A DNA stretch of 64,000 nt from Paracoccus wurundjeri. Its GTDB lineage: Bacteria > Pseudomonadota > Alphaproteobacteria > Rhodobacterales > Rhodobacteraceae. Made by a program: the position numbers and the translations under genes. The notes under the pieces were generated by a model. The model saw nothing but the letters and a program-made list of their open reading frames with translations, was not told where the DNA came from and ran no database searches. The stretch covers positions 1-64,000 of the forward strand of contig NZ_JAUUTZ010000001.1 in NCBI RefSeq assembly GCF_030678915.1. The letters are read 5' to 3'. Shown here piece after piece: positions 17,481 through 25,872 of the stretch (position 1 is the first letter of the stretch; each line of letters opens with the position of its first letter).

Positions 17481-18323
17481 TCAGGCCTGGGTCTTCCGCA
17501 GCGGATCGGCGGGATAAACCCCGAGAATATTCAGCATCGATGTGAAATAGCTGAGTTCATCCAGTGCCCGCTGGACATTCGCGTCATCGGGATGGCCCTG
17601 AATATCCGCATAAAACTGCGTCGCGGTGAAAACACCATCGACCATATAGCTTTCCAACTTGGTCATGTTCACGCCATTCGTCGCGAATCCACCCATCGCC
17701 TTGTAAAGCGCTGCAGGGATGTTTCTGACCCGGAATACGAAACTGGTCAGCATATCCTTGCTCCGGCGGCGGCGATCCGGTTCGCGCGACATCAGCAGAA
17801 AGCGCGTGGTGTTGTTCTGACGATCCTCGATCTGATCGGCGAGACTGCTCAATCCGTAAATCTCACCCGCCAGCGGCGAGGCAAGCGCTGCCAGCGACTT
17901 TATGCCGCGGGCCGCCACCTCTTGCGCAGATCCCGCCGTGTCGGCACCGGTGATACCGCGGATGCCGTGCTGGCGCATGAAGCCCCGGCATTGGCCAAGA
18001 AGCACGGTATGGCTCATGGCTTCGCGGATCTCGTGCAACTCGGTTCCCGGCAGGGCCAGCAGGCTGATATGAACCCGCACAAAGGCTTCGTCGACGATAT
18101 GCAACCCGGATTCGGGCAGCAAATGGTGGATATCTGCCACCCGACCATAAGTAGAGTTTTCGACCGGAAGCATCGCCAGATCGGCTTTTTCCGATCGGAC
18201 AGTTTCAATCACATCCTCGAAGGTCCGGCATGGCATGGCCTCCATATCCGGGCGCGCCCTGCGACAGGCGGCGTGGCTATAGGCGCCGGGCTCGCCCTGA
18301 AATGCGATGCGATTCGTGGTCAT
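17481..18323 (-). CDS. pheA: Prephenate dehydratase
   Basis: A 280-residue monofunctional prephenate dehydratase, making phenylpyruvate for phenylalanine synthesis. The catalytic domain opens 'RIAFQGEPGAYSHAA' and contains 'LPVENSTYGRVADIHHLL' and the TRF motif in 'NNTTRFLLMSR' (about 175). The C-terminal ACT domain (about 190-275) has 'GVNMTKLESYM', the place of the Phe-binding ESRP-type motif, so feedback inhibition by Phe is expected. No chorismate mutase domain is fused. It is divergent to cycM. Confidence 0.95.
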   Translation of the reverse strand: MTTNRIAFQGEPGAYSHAACRRARPDMEAMPCRTFEDVIETVRSEKADLAMLPVENSTYGRVADIHHLLPESGLHIVDEAFVRVHISLLALPGTELHEIREAMSHTVLLGQCRGFMRQHGIRGITGADTAGSAQEVAARGIKSLAALASPLAGEIYGLSSLADQIEDRQNNTTRFLLMSREPDRRRRSKDMLTSFVFRVRNIPAALYKAMGGFATNGVNMTKLESYMVDGVFTATQFYADIQGHPDDANVQRALDELSYFTSMLNILGVYPADPLRKTQA

Positions 18324-18442
18324 GTCTGTGTTCCAGTGTCGGAATTTTAGGTTTGGCAGGATAACTATACCTTGATCCCGGAAAGCGAAAGCGGATAGAC
18401 AATGCCGGAATTGACGAGCTTACCAATCGGGGACCGCACGCG

Positions 18443-18976
18443 ATGTTCGACACCATGACCGTGACCAAGGCAGCCGGGGCACTTATCGGGGCACTTTTGT
18501 TCTTGCTGCTTGTAAACTGGGGGGCCAGTGCTCTTTATCACGTTGGCTCGGCCGGGCATGGCGAGGGTGAGGAACATGCTCAGGCTTACACCATCCCGGT
18601 TCCGGAATCCGAGGAAGGTGGTGAAGGCGGTGAGGAAGAGATCGATTTTGCGGCTCTTATGGAAGCCGCCGACCCCGCCGCGGGCGAAAAGGGCTTTGGC
18701 AAGTGCAAAGCCTGTCACGCTGTGGATGGCAGCGATGGCGTAGGTCCGCATCTGAACGGTGTCGTGGGCCGCGATGTGGCTTCTGTCAGCGGCTTCGCTT
18801 ATTCGAGCGGTATGACCGATCATGCAGCCGAAGCGCCGCAATGGACGCCAGAGGCGCTGCAGGAATTCCTGACCAATCCCAAAGGCGTAGTCAGCGGCAC
18901 CAAGATGTCCTTTGCCGGTTTGAAAAAGCCCGAAGATCGGGCGGATCTGATCGCTTATCTGCAAAGCGTGGAATAA
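18443..18976 (+). CDS. cycM: Membrane-anchored cytochrome c552
   Basis: A 177-residue membrane-bound class I c-type cytochrome like Paracoccus CycM, which carries electrons from complex III to the aa3 oxidase. A signal-anchor helix (about 9-32) is followed by a very acidic flexible linker (about 40-68, many Glu and Gly) and a cytochrome domain with the haem site CKACH (88-92) and axial Met155 in 'SGTKMSFAG'. This order of anchor, acidic linker and haem domain is characteristic. The ccm haem-maturation genes at the end of the window would serve proteins of this kind. Confidence 0.93.
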   Translation: MFDTMTVTKAAGALIGALLFLLLVNWGASALYHVGSAGHGEGEEHAQAYTIPVPESEEGGEGGEEEIDFAALMEAADPAAGEKGFGKCKACHAVDGSDGVGPHLNGVVGRDVASVSGFAYSSGMTDHAAEAPQWTPEALQEFLTNPKGVVSGTKMSFAGLKKPEDRADLIAYLQSVE

Positions 18977-19132
18977 ACCAAGACGGCCTTTCGGGCTTGC
19001 GGGGAATTTGATCCGTGCCTGCCCGGTTGGAATGGCCGTAAGACCATGGCAGGGGATGGTATCACCCTCTGCTTTTCCCTATATGGGTTTTGGTCTATGC
19101 TTGTCTCTTAAACACCAAGCGCGGGTTTCCCG

Positions 19133-19960
19133 ATGAATATGCAATACGGCGACAAGAAGCTGCTGGAACTGGACCGTGATGCGGTCTGGGCACAGATACG
19201 CGATGAGGCGGCGCAGGCGATTCGGAACGAACCGCTGCTGGGCTCGGTGATCCACGGGGGGCTTTTGCATCATCGCAGCCTTGAAGCCGCATTAGCCTAT
19301 CGGTTCTCGCAAAAACTGGCTTCCGGCGAGATGAGCGAGCAGATTCTGCGGGAAATCGCGGATGAAGCTTATCGCGCCTCGCCCGAGCTTGGCGATGCGG
19401 CGCGCAGGGATTTGCTTGCCGTCTACGAACGTGATCCCGCGACGCATCGGCTGATCCAGCCGATTCTGTTCTTCAAGGGGTATCAGGCATTGCAGGCCTA
19501 TCGTATGGCCAACTGGCTCTGGCGGGAAGAGCGGCGCGATCTGGCTTATTTCGTGCAGATGCGCTGCTCGGAATGTTTCGGTGTCGATATTCACCCGGCG
19601 GCCCGGATCGGCACCGGTGTCATGATCGACCACGCCCATTCCATTGTCATCGGTGAGACGGCTACGGTTGGCGATGATGTCTCGATGCTGCATTCCGTCA
19701 CGCTTGGCGGAACCGGGAAAGAGGACGGCGACCGCCATCCCAAGATCGGCGACGGCGTGATGATCGGCGCGGGGGCGAAGGTTTTGGGGAATATCCGGAT
19801 CGGGAATTGTTCGCGGATCGCGGCGGGATCGGTCGTGTTGCATGAAGTTCCCGATTGCAAGACGGTTGCCGGTGTTCCTGCACGGGTGATCGGCGATGCC
19901 GGCTGCGCCGAGCCGTCGCAAAGCATGAACCAGTTGCTGGGGATCGAAGACTACATTTAA
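19133..19960 (+). CDS. cysE: Serine O-acetyltransferase
   Basis: A 275-residue CysE, which acetylates L-serine with acetyl-CoA, the first step of cysteine synthesis. The N-terminal helical domain (1-140) begins near 'AVWAQIRDEAAQA'; the left-handed beta-helix of hexapeptide repeats runs from about 150 to 250, with catalytic 'MIDHAHSIVIGETATVG' and 'GGTGKEDGDRHPKIG'. The C-terminal tail ends in Ile ('LLGIEDYI'), as needed to enter the CysK active site and form the cysteine synthase complex. Confidence 0.95.
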   Translation: MNMQYGDKKLLELDRDAVWAQIRDEAAQAIRNEPLLGSVIHGGLLHHRSLEAALAYRFSQKLASGEMSEQILREIADEAYRASPELGDAARRDLLAVYERDPATHRLIQPILFFKGYQALQAYRMANWLWREERRDLAYFVQMRCSECFGVDIHPAARIGTGVMIDHAHSIVIGETATVGDDVSMLHSVTLGGTGKEDGDRHPKIGDGVMIGAGAKVLGNIRIGNCSRIAAGSVVLHEVPDCKTVAGVPARVIGDAGCAEPSQSMNQLLGIEDYI

Positions 19961-20104
19961 CACAGGCGGCGCGCTTGACCGGAAGGTCGCTGCTATGCGT
20001 CCCGCGATGACCGGGCGCTGCCCCCGGACTCTTGGGTATATTGAGTGAAAACGACGGGAGGGGATCGGGACCGGAGCGGCGAGCCATGAGGCGGTGCCGT
20101 CGGA

Positions 20105-21157
20105 TCAAAGACCCGATGCGCTTCCTGTCAGTTCCGGCAGCGTGATTTTTTCACGCGACAACCGGTCATCCAATTCCTCGGCTATGTGGGATGCCAGCGA
20201 GAAGCCCTGATAGATAAGCGCCGAATATAACTGAATCGCTGTCGCGCCTGCGCGAAGCTTGTCCCATGCCTGCTGGGCCGAACCGATACCGCCGACTCCG
20301 ATCAGTGGAATTTTTCCGCCCGTTTCCCGATATAGCCTGCCAAGTATCTCGGTCGAGCGTTCGAATAGCGGCGCGCCGGACAGCCCGCCGGTCTCGGATT
20401 GCTGCTGACTTGTCAGATTGTCACGCGACAAGGTCGTGTTGGTGGCGATGATCGCGTCTATCCGCGCGTTACGGGCGACCGCGGCGATGTCGGACAGGGC
20501 GGCATTGTCCAGATCCGGTGCAATCTTGATGAAAACCGGAACCCGGCGCGGCAAGGCATCACGCGCCTCCATCACGCCCTCCAGAAGCGCGGCAAGCGCC
20601 TCGGCCCCCTGAAGGTCGCGGAGTTTCTCTGTATTCGGGGAGGAGACGTTGACGGTCAGGAAATCTGCGGCCGAACCAGCGATACGTGTCACCTCGGCGA
20701 AATCTGCGGCCCGGTCGGCGCTGTCCTTGTTCGCACCGATATTCAATCCGACCGGAATACCCGAAGGGCGTTCGGATAGCCGTGCGGCAATGGCGCTTGC
20801 ACCGTCATTGTTGAAACCGAAGCGGTTCACAATGGCCCGATCCTCGCGCAGCCGGAACAGGCGGGGTTTCGGGTTGCCGGGCTGTGGGCGCGGGGTCGCG
20901 GCACCCAGTTCGATAAAACCGAATCCGGCCCGCATCAATGCCGTGACCGCGCGGGCATTTTTGTCGTAACCCGCTGCCAGTCCGACCGGATTGGGCAGTG
21001 ACAATCCGGCAAATGTAACACGAAGACGGTCAGAGGTGACCGGCGCGCCGGGTAACGGCACCAATCCAAGCGCAAGCGCCCGGATTGAAAGATCATGAGC
21101 CTGTTCCGGATCCAGACGATGCAACGCATAGAGGCCAAGTTTTTCGACGATGCTCAT
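20105..21157 (-). CDS. pyrD: Dihydroorotate dehydrogenase (quinone), class 2
   Basis: A 350-residue membrane-associated flavoenzyme that oxidises dihydroorotate to orotate and reduces ubiquinone. The N-terminal helix typical of class 2 ('[19 protein letters not shown]') precedes an FMN barrel with '[10 protein letters not shown]', 'FGFNNDGA', the catalytic Ser in '[14 protein letters not shown]' and '[14 protein letters not shown]'. Start ATG at 21157 (MSIVEKLG); upstream open frame rejected. It overlaps the DUF952 gene by 4 bases. Other pyrimidine genes (pyrC, pyrE) lie near 32 kb. Confidence 0.95.
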   Translation of the reverse strand: MSIVEKLGLYALHRLDPEQAHDLSIRALALGLVPLPGAPVTSDRLRVTFAGLSLPNPVGLAAGYDKNARAVTALMRAGFGFIELGAATPRPQPGNPKPRLFRLREDRAIVNRFGFNNDGASAIAARLSERPSGIPVGLNIGANKDSADRAADFAEVTRIAGSAADFLTVNVSSPNTEKLRDLQGAEALAALLEGVMEARDALPRRVPVFIKIAPDLDNAALSDIAAVARNARIDAIIATNTTLSRDNLTSQQQSETGGLSGAPLFERSTEILGRLYRETGGKIPLIGVGGIGSAQQAWDKLRAGATAIQLYSALIYQGFSLASHIAEELDDRLSREKITLPELTGSASGL

Positions 21158-21489
21158 TCCAGTGGCCCGGTCTCGTGGCCATCCGGCCCGGCTTCGATTG
21201 GTCGTGTCCAGAGGATATCGGATGATCCAAGTGACCGGTACAGATGCGGAAAAAGATCTCCTCCGCGCGACGGTTCCCATTTCAGATCCGTCGCCATCGC
21301 AGTTGAATCGCAGGCCACCAGCGTCAGGCCGGTTTCATTTATGAAATGTTTTGCAAGCGTTCCGGGCAGCTGGGCTGCGGTCGAAAAATGCACGAAGCCA
21401 TCTTTAATATCGACCGGCGCACCGGAGAATATGCCCCTGGTGCTCAGTTCGGCCCATTCGGCTTCTCGGAGGATTTTGTAAATCAGCAT
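21154..21489 (-). CDS. DUF952 family protein
   Basis: A 111-residue protein of the DUF952 family, opening '[15 protein letters not shown]' and containing '[20 protein letters not shown]' and '[10 protein letters not shown]', the conserved motifs. DUF952 proteins have an ADP-ribosyltransferase-like fold by remote similarity; no function is established. The ATG at 21487-21489 is chosen by family length; the open frame extends much further upstream, antisense to nothing and with no motif. It is translationally coupled to pyrD by a 4-base overlap. Confidence 0.85.
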   Translation of the reverse strand: MLIYKILREAEWAELSTRGIFSGAPVDIKDGFVHFSTAAQLPGTLAKHFINETGLTLVACDSTAMATDLKWEPSRGGDLFPHLYRSLGSSDILWTRPIEAGPDGHETGPLE

Positions 21490-21604
21490 GACGCCGTTTT
21501 GCGTCCGGTATCGCCCTGTGGTCAAGAGCGTATCGCACGGGATCGCAGGAAGTTTTCCAGGCGCGAAAACGGCCATCGGCTGGCGTGCTGCAGGCACAGA
21601 AATA

Positions 21605-21627
21605 CCGGGGGACATAAAGTCCCCCGG
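21605..21627 (-). terminator. Terminator of mmsA
   Basis: CCGGGGGAC, a 5-base loop ATAAA, then GTCCCCCGG: a perfect 9-bp stem just past the mmsA stop codon. In the minus-strand direction it is followed by a short T-rich stretch. It separates mmsA from the DUF952-pyrD pair. Confidence 0.7.
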
Positions 21628-21634
21628 CAGAATA

Positions 21635-23134
21635 TTAGTCCATGGCCTTGAAGTTGAACTCTCCGCCTTCCTTGATGCCCGAGGGCCAGCGGGCCGTGAC
21701 CGTCTTGGTCCGGGTATAGAAACGGAAAGCGTCGGGGCCATGCTGGTTCAGATCGCCGAAACCCGATTTCTTCCAGCCGCCAAAGGTGTGATAGGCCAGC
21801 GGGACCGGAATCGGAACGTTGATGCCGACCATGCCGATATTGATCCGATTGGCGAAATCGCGGGCGGCATCGCCGTCGCGGGTGAAGATCGCGGTACCAT
21901 TGCCATATTCATGACTCATGGCGAGTCCGATCGCTTCTTCATAGCTGCCGGCGCGGATAGTGGACAGGACCGGGCCGAAAATCTCGGTCTTGTAGATATC
22001 CATATCCGGGGTCACGCGGTCGAACAGATGCGGGCCGACGAAAAAGCCGTCCTCATAGCCTTGCAATTTGAAATCACGGCCATCGACGACCAGTTCCGCG
22101 CCTTGATCGATGCCGGACTGGACAAGGCGATGGATATTCTCTTTCGCCGCCGCCGTCACCACCGGGCCATAATCCACATCATCGCCCGCCGTCCAGGGGC
22201 CGACTTTCAGTTTCTCGATACGTGGCACCAGCTTTTCGATCAATGCATCGGCGGTTTTCTCGCCCACCGGCACCGCAACTGAAATCGCCATACAGCGTTC
22301 ACCCGCAGCGCCATAGCCTGCACCGACCAGCGCGTCGGCAGCCTGATCCAGATCGGCATCGGGCATGATGATCATATGGTTCTTCGCGCCGCCGAAGCAT
22401 TGCGCGCGCTTGCCGGATTGCGCTGCGCGTTCATAGATATATTGCGCGATCGGGGTCGAGCCGACAAAACCCACCGCCTGAATGACCGGATTGTCGAGGA
22501 TCGCATCGACGCTTTCCTTGTCGCCATTGACGACCTGCAATACGCCATCGGGCAGTCCCGCTTCTTTCAGAAGCTGAGCCAGCATCAGCGGAACCGAAGG
22601 ATCGCGCTCGGACGGTTTCAGGATCATCGCATTGCCCGAGGCCAGCGCCGGTCCCATTTTCCACAGCGGAATCATGGCGGGGAAGTTGAAGGGCGTGATC
22701 CCTGCGACAACGCCAAGCGGCTGACGCATCGAATACATGTCGATGCCGGTACCGGCGCTGTCGGTGAAATCGCCCTTCAGCAGATGTGGTGCGCCGATAC
22801 AGAACTCGATCACTTCCAGCCCGCGCTGCACGTCGCCCTTGGCGTCGGGGAATGTTTTGCCATGTTCGGATGACAGCGCTTCGGCCAACTTGTCCATATC
22901 GCGGTTCAGCAGGCGTACGAATTCCATCATCACGCGGGCGCGTCGCTGCGGGTTGGTCGCGCCCCATTTGACCTGCGCTTTCGCGGCGCTGTCGACTGCG
23001 GCGTCAAGTTCGGCCTTGGTGGCCAGCGACAGTTTCGCCTGCACTTCGCCGGTGGCCGGATTATACACATCAGAGAAGCGCCCGGATGTACCCTTGGCCT
23101 CTTTCCCGTCAATCCAGTGGTGAATCTCTTTCAT
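21635..23134 (-). CDS. mmsA: CoA-acylating methylmalonate-semialdehyde dehydrogenase
   Basis: A 499-residue aldehyde dehydrogenase that converts methylmalonate semialdehyde to propionyl-CoA in valine and inositol breakdown. It opens 'EIHHWIDGKEAKGTSGRF', contains 'ITPFNFPAMIPLWKMGPALA' and the catalytic Cys281 in 'GAAGERCMAIS', all typical of MmsA. The general-base Glu of other aldehyde dehydrogenases is replaced, as expected for CoA-dependent members. The ATG at 23134 has AGGAGG upstream. The intergenic DNA to the divergent LysR gene holds TTTGCAAA-type sites shared with the ScfR regulator gene at 28.7 kb. Confidence 0.95.
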   Translation of the reverse strand: MKEIHHWIDGKEAKGTSGRFSDVYNPATGEVQAKLSLATKAELDAAVDSAAKAQVKWGATNPQRRARVMMEFVRLLNRDMDKLAEALSSEHGKTFPDAKGDVQRGLEVIEFCIGAPHLLKGDFTDSAGTGIDMYSMRQPLGVVAGITPFNFPAMIPLWKMGPALASGNAMILKPSERDPSVPLMLAQLLKEAGLPDGVLQVVNGDKESVDAILDNPVIQAVGFVGSTPIAQYIYERAAQSGKRAQCFGGAKNHMIIMPDADLDQAADALVGAGYGAAGERCMAISVAVPVGEKTADALIEKLVPRIEKLKVGPWTAGDDVDYGPVVTAAAKENIHRLVQSGIDQGAELVVDGRDFKLQGYEDGFFVGPHLFDRVTPDMDIYKTEIFGPVLSTIRAGSYEEAIGLAMSHEYGNGTAIFTRDGDAARDFANRINIGMVGINVPIPVPLAYHTFGGWKKSGFGDLNQHGPDAFRFYTRTKTVTARWPSGIKEGGEFNFKAMD

Positions 23135-23169
23135 GCTGTCCTCCTGCATTTGTCAGATGCAGCATAGTC

Positions 23170-23226
23170 TTGCGCAAATGCTGCGGAAAGGGGCAGGGTG
23201 ACAAAAGCATTTTGCAAAATTGCAAG
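23170..23226. promoter_or_regulatory. Palindromic sites between mmsA and the LysR gene
   Basis: TTGCGCAA (23170-23177) and the perfect 12-base palindrome ATTTTGCAAAAT (23209-23220) flank this region, and TTGCAAG continues directly after the second (to about 23225). The second contains TTTGCAAA, the half-site reported for the ScfR-family regulator PccR. They could equally be LysR sites. Confidence 0.5.
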
Positions 23227-23234
23227 GGTCAGAC

Positions 23235-24125
23235 ATGGATTGGGACGATCTGCGCATATTTCTTGCCGTGGCACGAAATGAAAGCCTGTCAGGGGCGGGG
23301 CGCCGGCTGGGTCTGGATGCCTCGACCGTGGGGCGGCGGATTGCGCGGCTTGAACAGGCGGTCGGCGCGGTTCTGTTCGCCAAGACCCCGCAAGGATACA
23401 TATTGACGACCGAGGGTGGCAGGCTGGTCGCCCCAGCCGAGGCGGCCGAAAAGGCGGCCGCCGCTGCGTTTGAGGCGACATGGCGGGATGAGGGGATTTC
23501 CGGGCAGTTGCGAATCGGCGCACCGGATGGCTGTGCGAATTACCTGCTTCCGCAGATCGCCCACCGGATGAGCGAAAGGCATCCGGGACTGGAGATCCAG
23601 ATCGTCGCATTGCCGCGCGTGGTGAATCTGTCGAAACGCGAAGCGGATATGGCGATTGCGGTTTCCCCGCCGGAGACCGGGCGGCTGACGGTACAGCGCC
23701 TGTCTGAATATCATCTGCATCTGGCCGCTCATGATGATTACCTGCGCAGTCATCCTCCGATTGCGGGTCTGGCGGATCTTCGTCACCACCGGATGATCGG
23801 GTATATTCCCGACATGATTTTCGACCGGGAACTGGATTACCTGTCCGAAACCGGGGTCGAGGCCGCCGCGATCACCTCCAACTCGGTTTCCGTGCAGATG
23901 CAGGCGATCAGGGCAGGGGCGGGGCTGGGGATCGTGCATGACTTCGCGATCCCCTTCGCGCCCGGGGTGCGCAAGGTTCTACCCGATGAGATCGCCCTGA
24001 CCCGGAATTTCTGGCTGCTGCGTCATGCGGATGACCGTGCTTCTCGTCGAATGACCCTGCTTGCCGATGAATTGGGGCGTGGAATCAGGCAAGAAATCGC
24101 GTTGCTTGAGGCAAAGCCGGATTGA
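23235..24125 (+). CDS. LysR-family transcriptional regulator, divergent to mmsA
   Basis: A 296-residue LysR-type regulator. The N-terminal winged helix (about 1-60) opens 'MDWDDLRIFLAVARNESLSG' with 'LGLDASTVGRRIARLEQAVG', followed by the effector-binding domain from about residue 90. The position back-to-back with mmsA suggests it controls mmsA. An alternative TTG start five codons upstream (23220) is less likely; the ATG at 23235 gives the family N terminus. Confidence 0.9.
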   Translation: MDWDDLRIFLAVARNESLSGAGRRLGLDASTVGRRIARLEQAVGAVLFAKTPQGYILTTEGGRLVAPAEAAEKAAAAAFEATWRDEGISGQLRIGAPDGCANYLLPQIAHRMSERHPGLEIQIVALPRVVNLSKREADMAIAVSPPETGRLTVQRLSEYHLHLAAHDDYLRSHPPIAGLADLRHHRMIGYIPDMIFDRELDYLSETGVEAAAITSNSVSVQMQAIRAGAGLGIVHDFAIPFAPGVRKVLPDEIALTRNFWLLRHADDRASRRMTLLADELGRGIRQEIALLEAKPD

Positions 24126-24149
24126 CGCGGCATCAGCGAGAGGTCGGGC

Positions 24150-24178
24150 TTGACGTGAAGCGAATGTAAGAAAATGAT
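24150..24178 (+). promoter_or_regulatory. Possible promoter of the CBS-domain gene
   Basis: TTGACG (24150-24155), 17-base spacer, AATGAT (24173-24178) in a locally A-rich stretch. The inferred start near 24186 leaves about 23 bases before the ATG at 24209. Confidence 0.4.
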
Positions 24179-24208
24179 AAAATGAAGAATCTGGGCGGAG
24201 GAATAGCA

Positions 24209-24670
24209 ATGCTTGTCAATCAGCTTTTGTCGATGAAGGGCCTGTCGGGCAAGCCCGGCGTCGTGTCGGCAACCATTTTCACCATCGCTCCGGATGCCAC
24301 GCTTGAGGACGCGGCAAAACTTCTGGCCGAAAAGCGGATCGGCGCCGTTGTTGTTTCTTCTGACGGCTACAAGCCGGAAGGTATCCTGTCCGAACGCGAT
24401 ATCGTCCGGCAACTTGGGCAAAAGGGCAGCGGCATCCTGAACACGCCAATCCGCGAGGTCATGACGACCTCTGTCCAGACTTGCACAGTGGGTGAAGATG
24501 CACTGAGCATTCTTGACCGTATGACCAAAGGGCGCTTTCGCCATTTGCCGGTGGTCGATGATGACGGGAACATGCTGGGCGTGCTTTCCATCGGAGATGC
24601 GGTCAGCGGACGGCTGAAGGAGCTGGCCGCCGAGAAGGAGGCACTGACCGGCATGATCATGGGCAGCTAA
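24209..24670 (+). CDS. Two-CBS-domain protein
   Basis: A 153-residue stand-alone CBS pair (Bateman module). CBS1 spans about 10-75 ('DATLEDAAKLLAEKRIGAVV', 'GILSERDIVRQL') and CBS2 about 80-145 ('VMTTSVQTCTVGEDALSILD', 'HLPVVDDDGNMLGVLSIGD'). Such modules bind adenine nucleotides and often act as energy sensors; partner unknown here. The ATG at 24209 has GGAGGAA six bases upstream; an ATG nine codons earlier has no such site. Confidence 0.88.
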   Translation: MLVNQLLSMKGLSGKPGVVSATIFTIAPDATLEDAAKLLAEKRIGAVVVSSDGYKPEGILSERDIVRQLGQKGSGILNTPIREVMTTSVQTCTVGEDALSILDRMTKGRFRHLPVVDDDGNMLGVLSIGDAVSGRLKELAAEKEALTGMIMGS

Positions 24671-24753
24671 GGCTGAAATTCAGTCAAAGCCTTGCAGATC
24701 CGGTGGAAATCAGTTTTCCCTAAGGGCAAGTTCACGCATAAGGAATTCTAACA

Positions 24754-25245
24754 ATGCGCACTGGCCTTTATCCCGGTACATTCGATCCGATCACCTTGGG
24801 CCATACCGATATCATTCAGCGGGCAATGGCTTTGGTCGATCGGCTGGTGATCGGTGTCGCGATCAATCGCGACAAGGCCCCGCTGTTCAGTCTTGAGGAA
24901 CGAGTCGCCATGGTCCGTGCCGAATGCGATACGATCATGGCGGAAACCGGAGGAGAGATCCTCGTTCATCCATTCGAGAACCTGCTGATAGATTGCGCCC
25001 GCAATGTCGGAGCAACCGTGATTGTGCGCGGATTGCGCGCGGTGGCGGATTTCGAATATGAATTTCAGATGGTTGGCATGAACCGCGCATTGGATTCCGG
25101 CGTCGAGACAGTGTTTTTGATGGCTGATGCACGCAGACAGGCCATCGCGTCGAAACTGGTCAAGGAGATCGCCAGACTGGGCGGCGATGTGTCGAAATTC
25201 GTGACGCCGGATGTACGGGCGGCCCTGACAAAAAAAATGACCTGA
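24754..25245 (+). CDS. coaD: Phosphopantetheine adenylyltransferase
   Basis: A 163-residue CoaD, which adenylylates 4'-phosphopantetheine to dephospho-CoA. The nucleotidyltransferase motif is 'GLYPGTFDPITLGHTDII' with its TxGH, then 'GVAINRDKAPLFSLEER', 'VRGLRAVADFEYEFQM' and the C-terminal 'ASKLVKEIARLGGDVSKFV'. Length and motifs are standard. Confidence 0.95.
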   Translation: MRTGLYPGTFDPITLGHTDIIQRAMALVDRLVIGVAINRDKAPLFSLEERVAMVRAECDTIMAETGGEILVHPFENLLIDCARNVGATVIVRGLRAVADFEYEFQMVGMNRALDSGVETVFLMADARRQAIASKLVKEIARLGGDVSKFVTPDVRAALTKKMT

Positions 25246-25316
25246 TCCGGACAGATTTTCGGGCAAAGTGCCATTGCGGCTGCCTGATCGGCGTCAGACA
25301 TCGGCAACAAAATGAA

Positions 25317-25338
25317 AAGGCCCGCTGAAGCGGGCCTT
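25317..25338 (-). terminator. Terminator of the bactofilin gene
   Basis: AAGGCCCGC, loop TGAA, GCGGGCCTT: a 9-bp perfect stem. Reading the minus strand it is followed by TTCATTTTG, a T-rich tail. It lies between the convergent coaD and bactofilin genes and mainly serves the latter. Confidence 0.75.
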
Positions 25339-25371
25339 GATCACGCAATGAAGCGCGAAGTTATCACAATC

Positions 25372-25872
25372 TTACGTGCCAGTGGCAGGCGGCGCGAGCT
25401 TCTTGGTTCCGCCGCCATTCGCCAGCGGATCGTCCTGACGCTGAACCGATCCCTCGAAATGGGCGCCGGATTCAATGGCGATGGTCTTGTGAATAATATC
25501 GCCTTCCACCCGCGCGCTGGCCGAAAGCCGCACACGCAGACCCCGGACCCGACCAACGACCCGGCCATTGACGACAACATCGTCACCGACGATTTCGCCC
25601 TTGATCGTAGCAGTTTCGCCGACGGTAAGTTGATGCGCACGAACATCGCCCTCGATCGTGCCTTCGATCTGGATATCGCCTTCGGTCTTGATATTCCCGA
25701 CCACGGTCAGATCAGAGGACAGAACAGATGGCGTGGTCCGGCCGCGCGGCGCGGTTGGTACCACATTCTCGCCTGCGCGCTCGGGCGCGGGGGCGTTGTA
25801 GGCTTCGGCTTCCTTGGGTGCGGAAGCTGGCTGCTGAGACTGATTTTCGGTCACACGAGTCTTAGAAAACAT
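25372..25872 (-). CDS. Bactofilin (polymer-forming cytoskeletal protein)
   Basis: A 166-residue bactofilin. A disordered N terminus (1-50, many Ala, Pro, Glu) precedes the beta-helix core (about 52-145) with the repeat rhythm 'TVVGNIKTEGDIQIEGTIEG' and 'ADVVVNGRVVGRV'-like turns, and a short disordered tail. Bactofilins self-assemble at the inner membrane and position cell-wall enzymes. Its start overlaps the end of the M23 endopeptidase gene by 11 bases, so the two are co-expressed, as bactofilin and LytM-domain genes are in other bacteria. Confidence 0.92.
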   Translation of the reverse strand: MFSKTRVTENQSQQPASAPKEAEAYNAPAPERAGENVVPTAPRGRTTPSVLSSDLTVVGNIKTEGDIQIEGTIEGDVRAHQLTVGETATIKGEIVGDDVVVNGRVVGRVRGLRVRLSASARVEGDIIHKTIAIESGAHFEGSVQRQDDPLANGGGTKKLAPPATGT

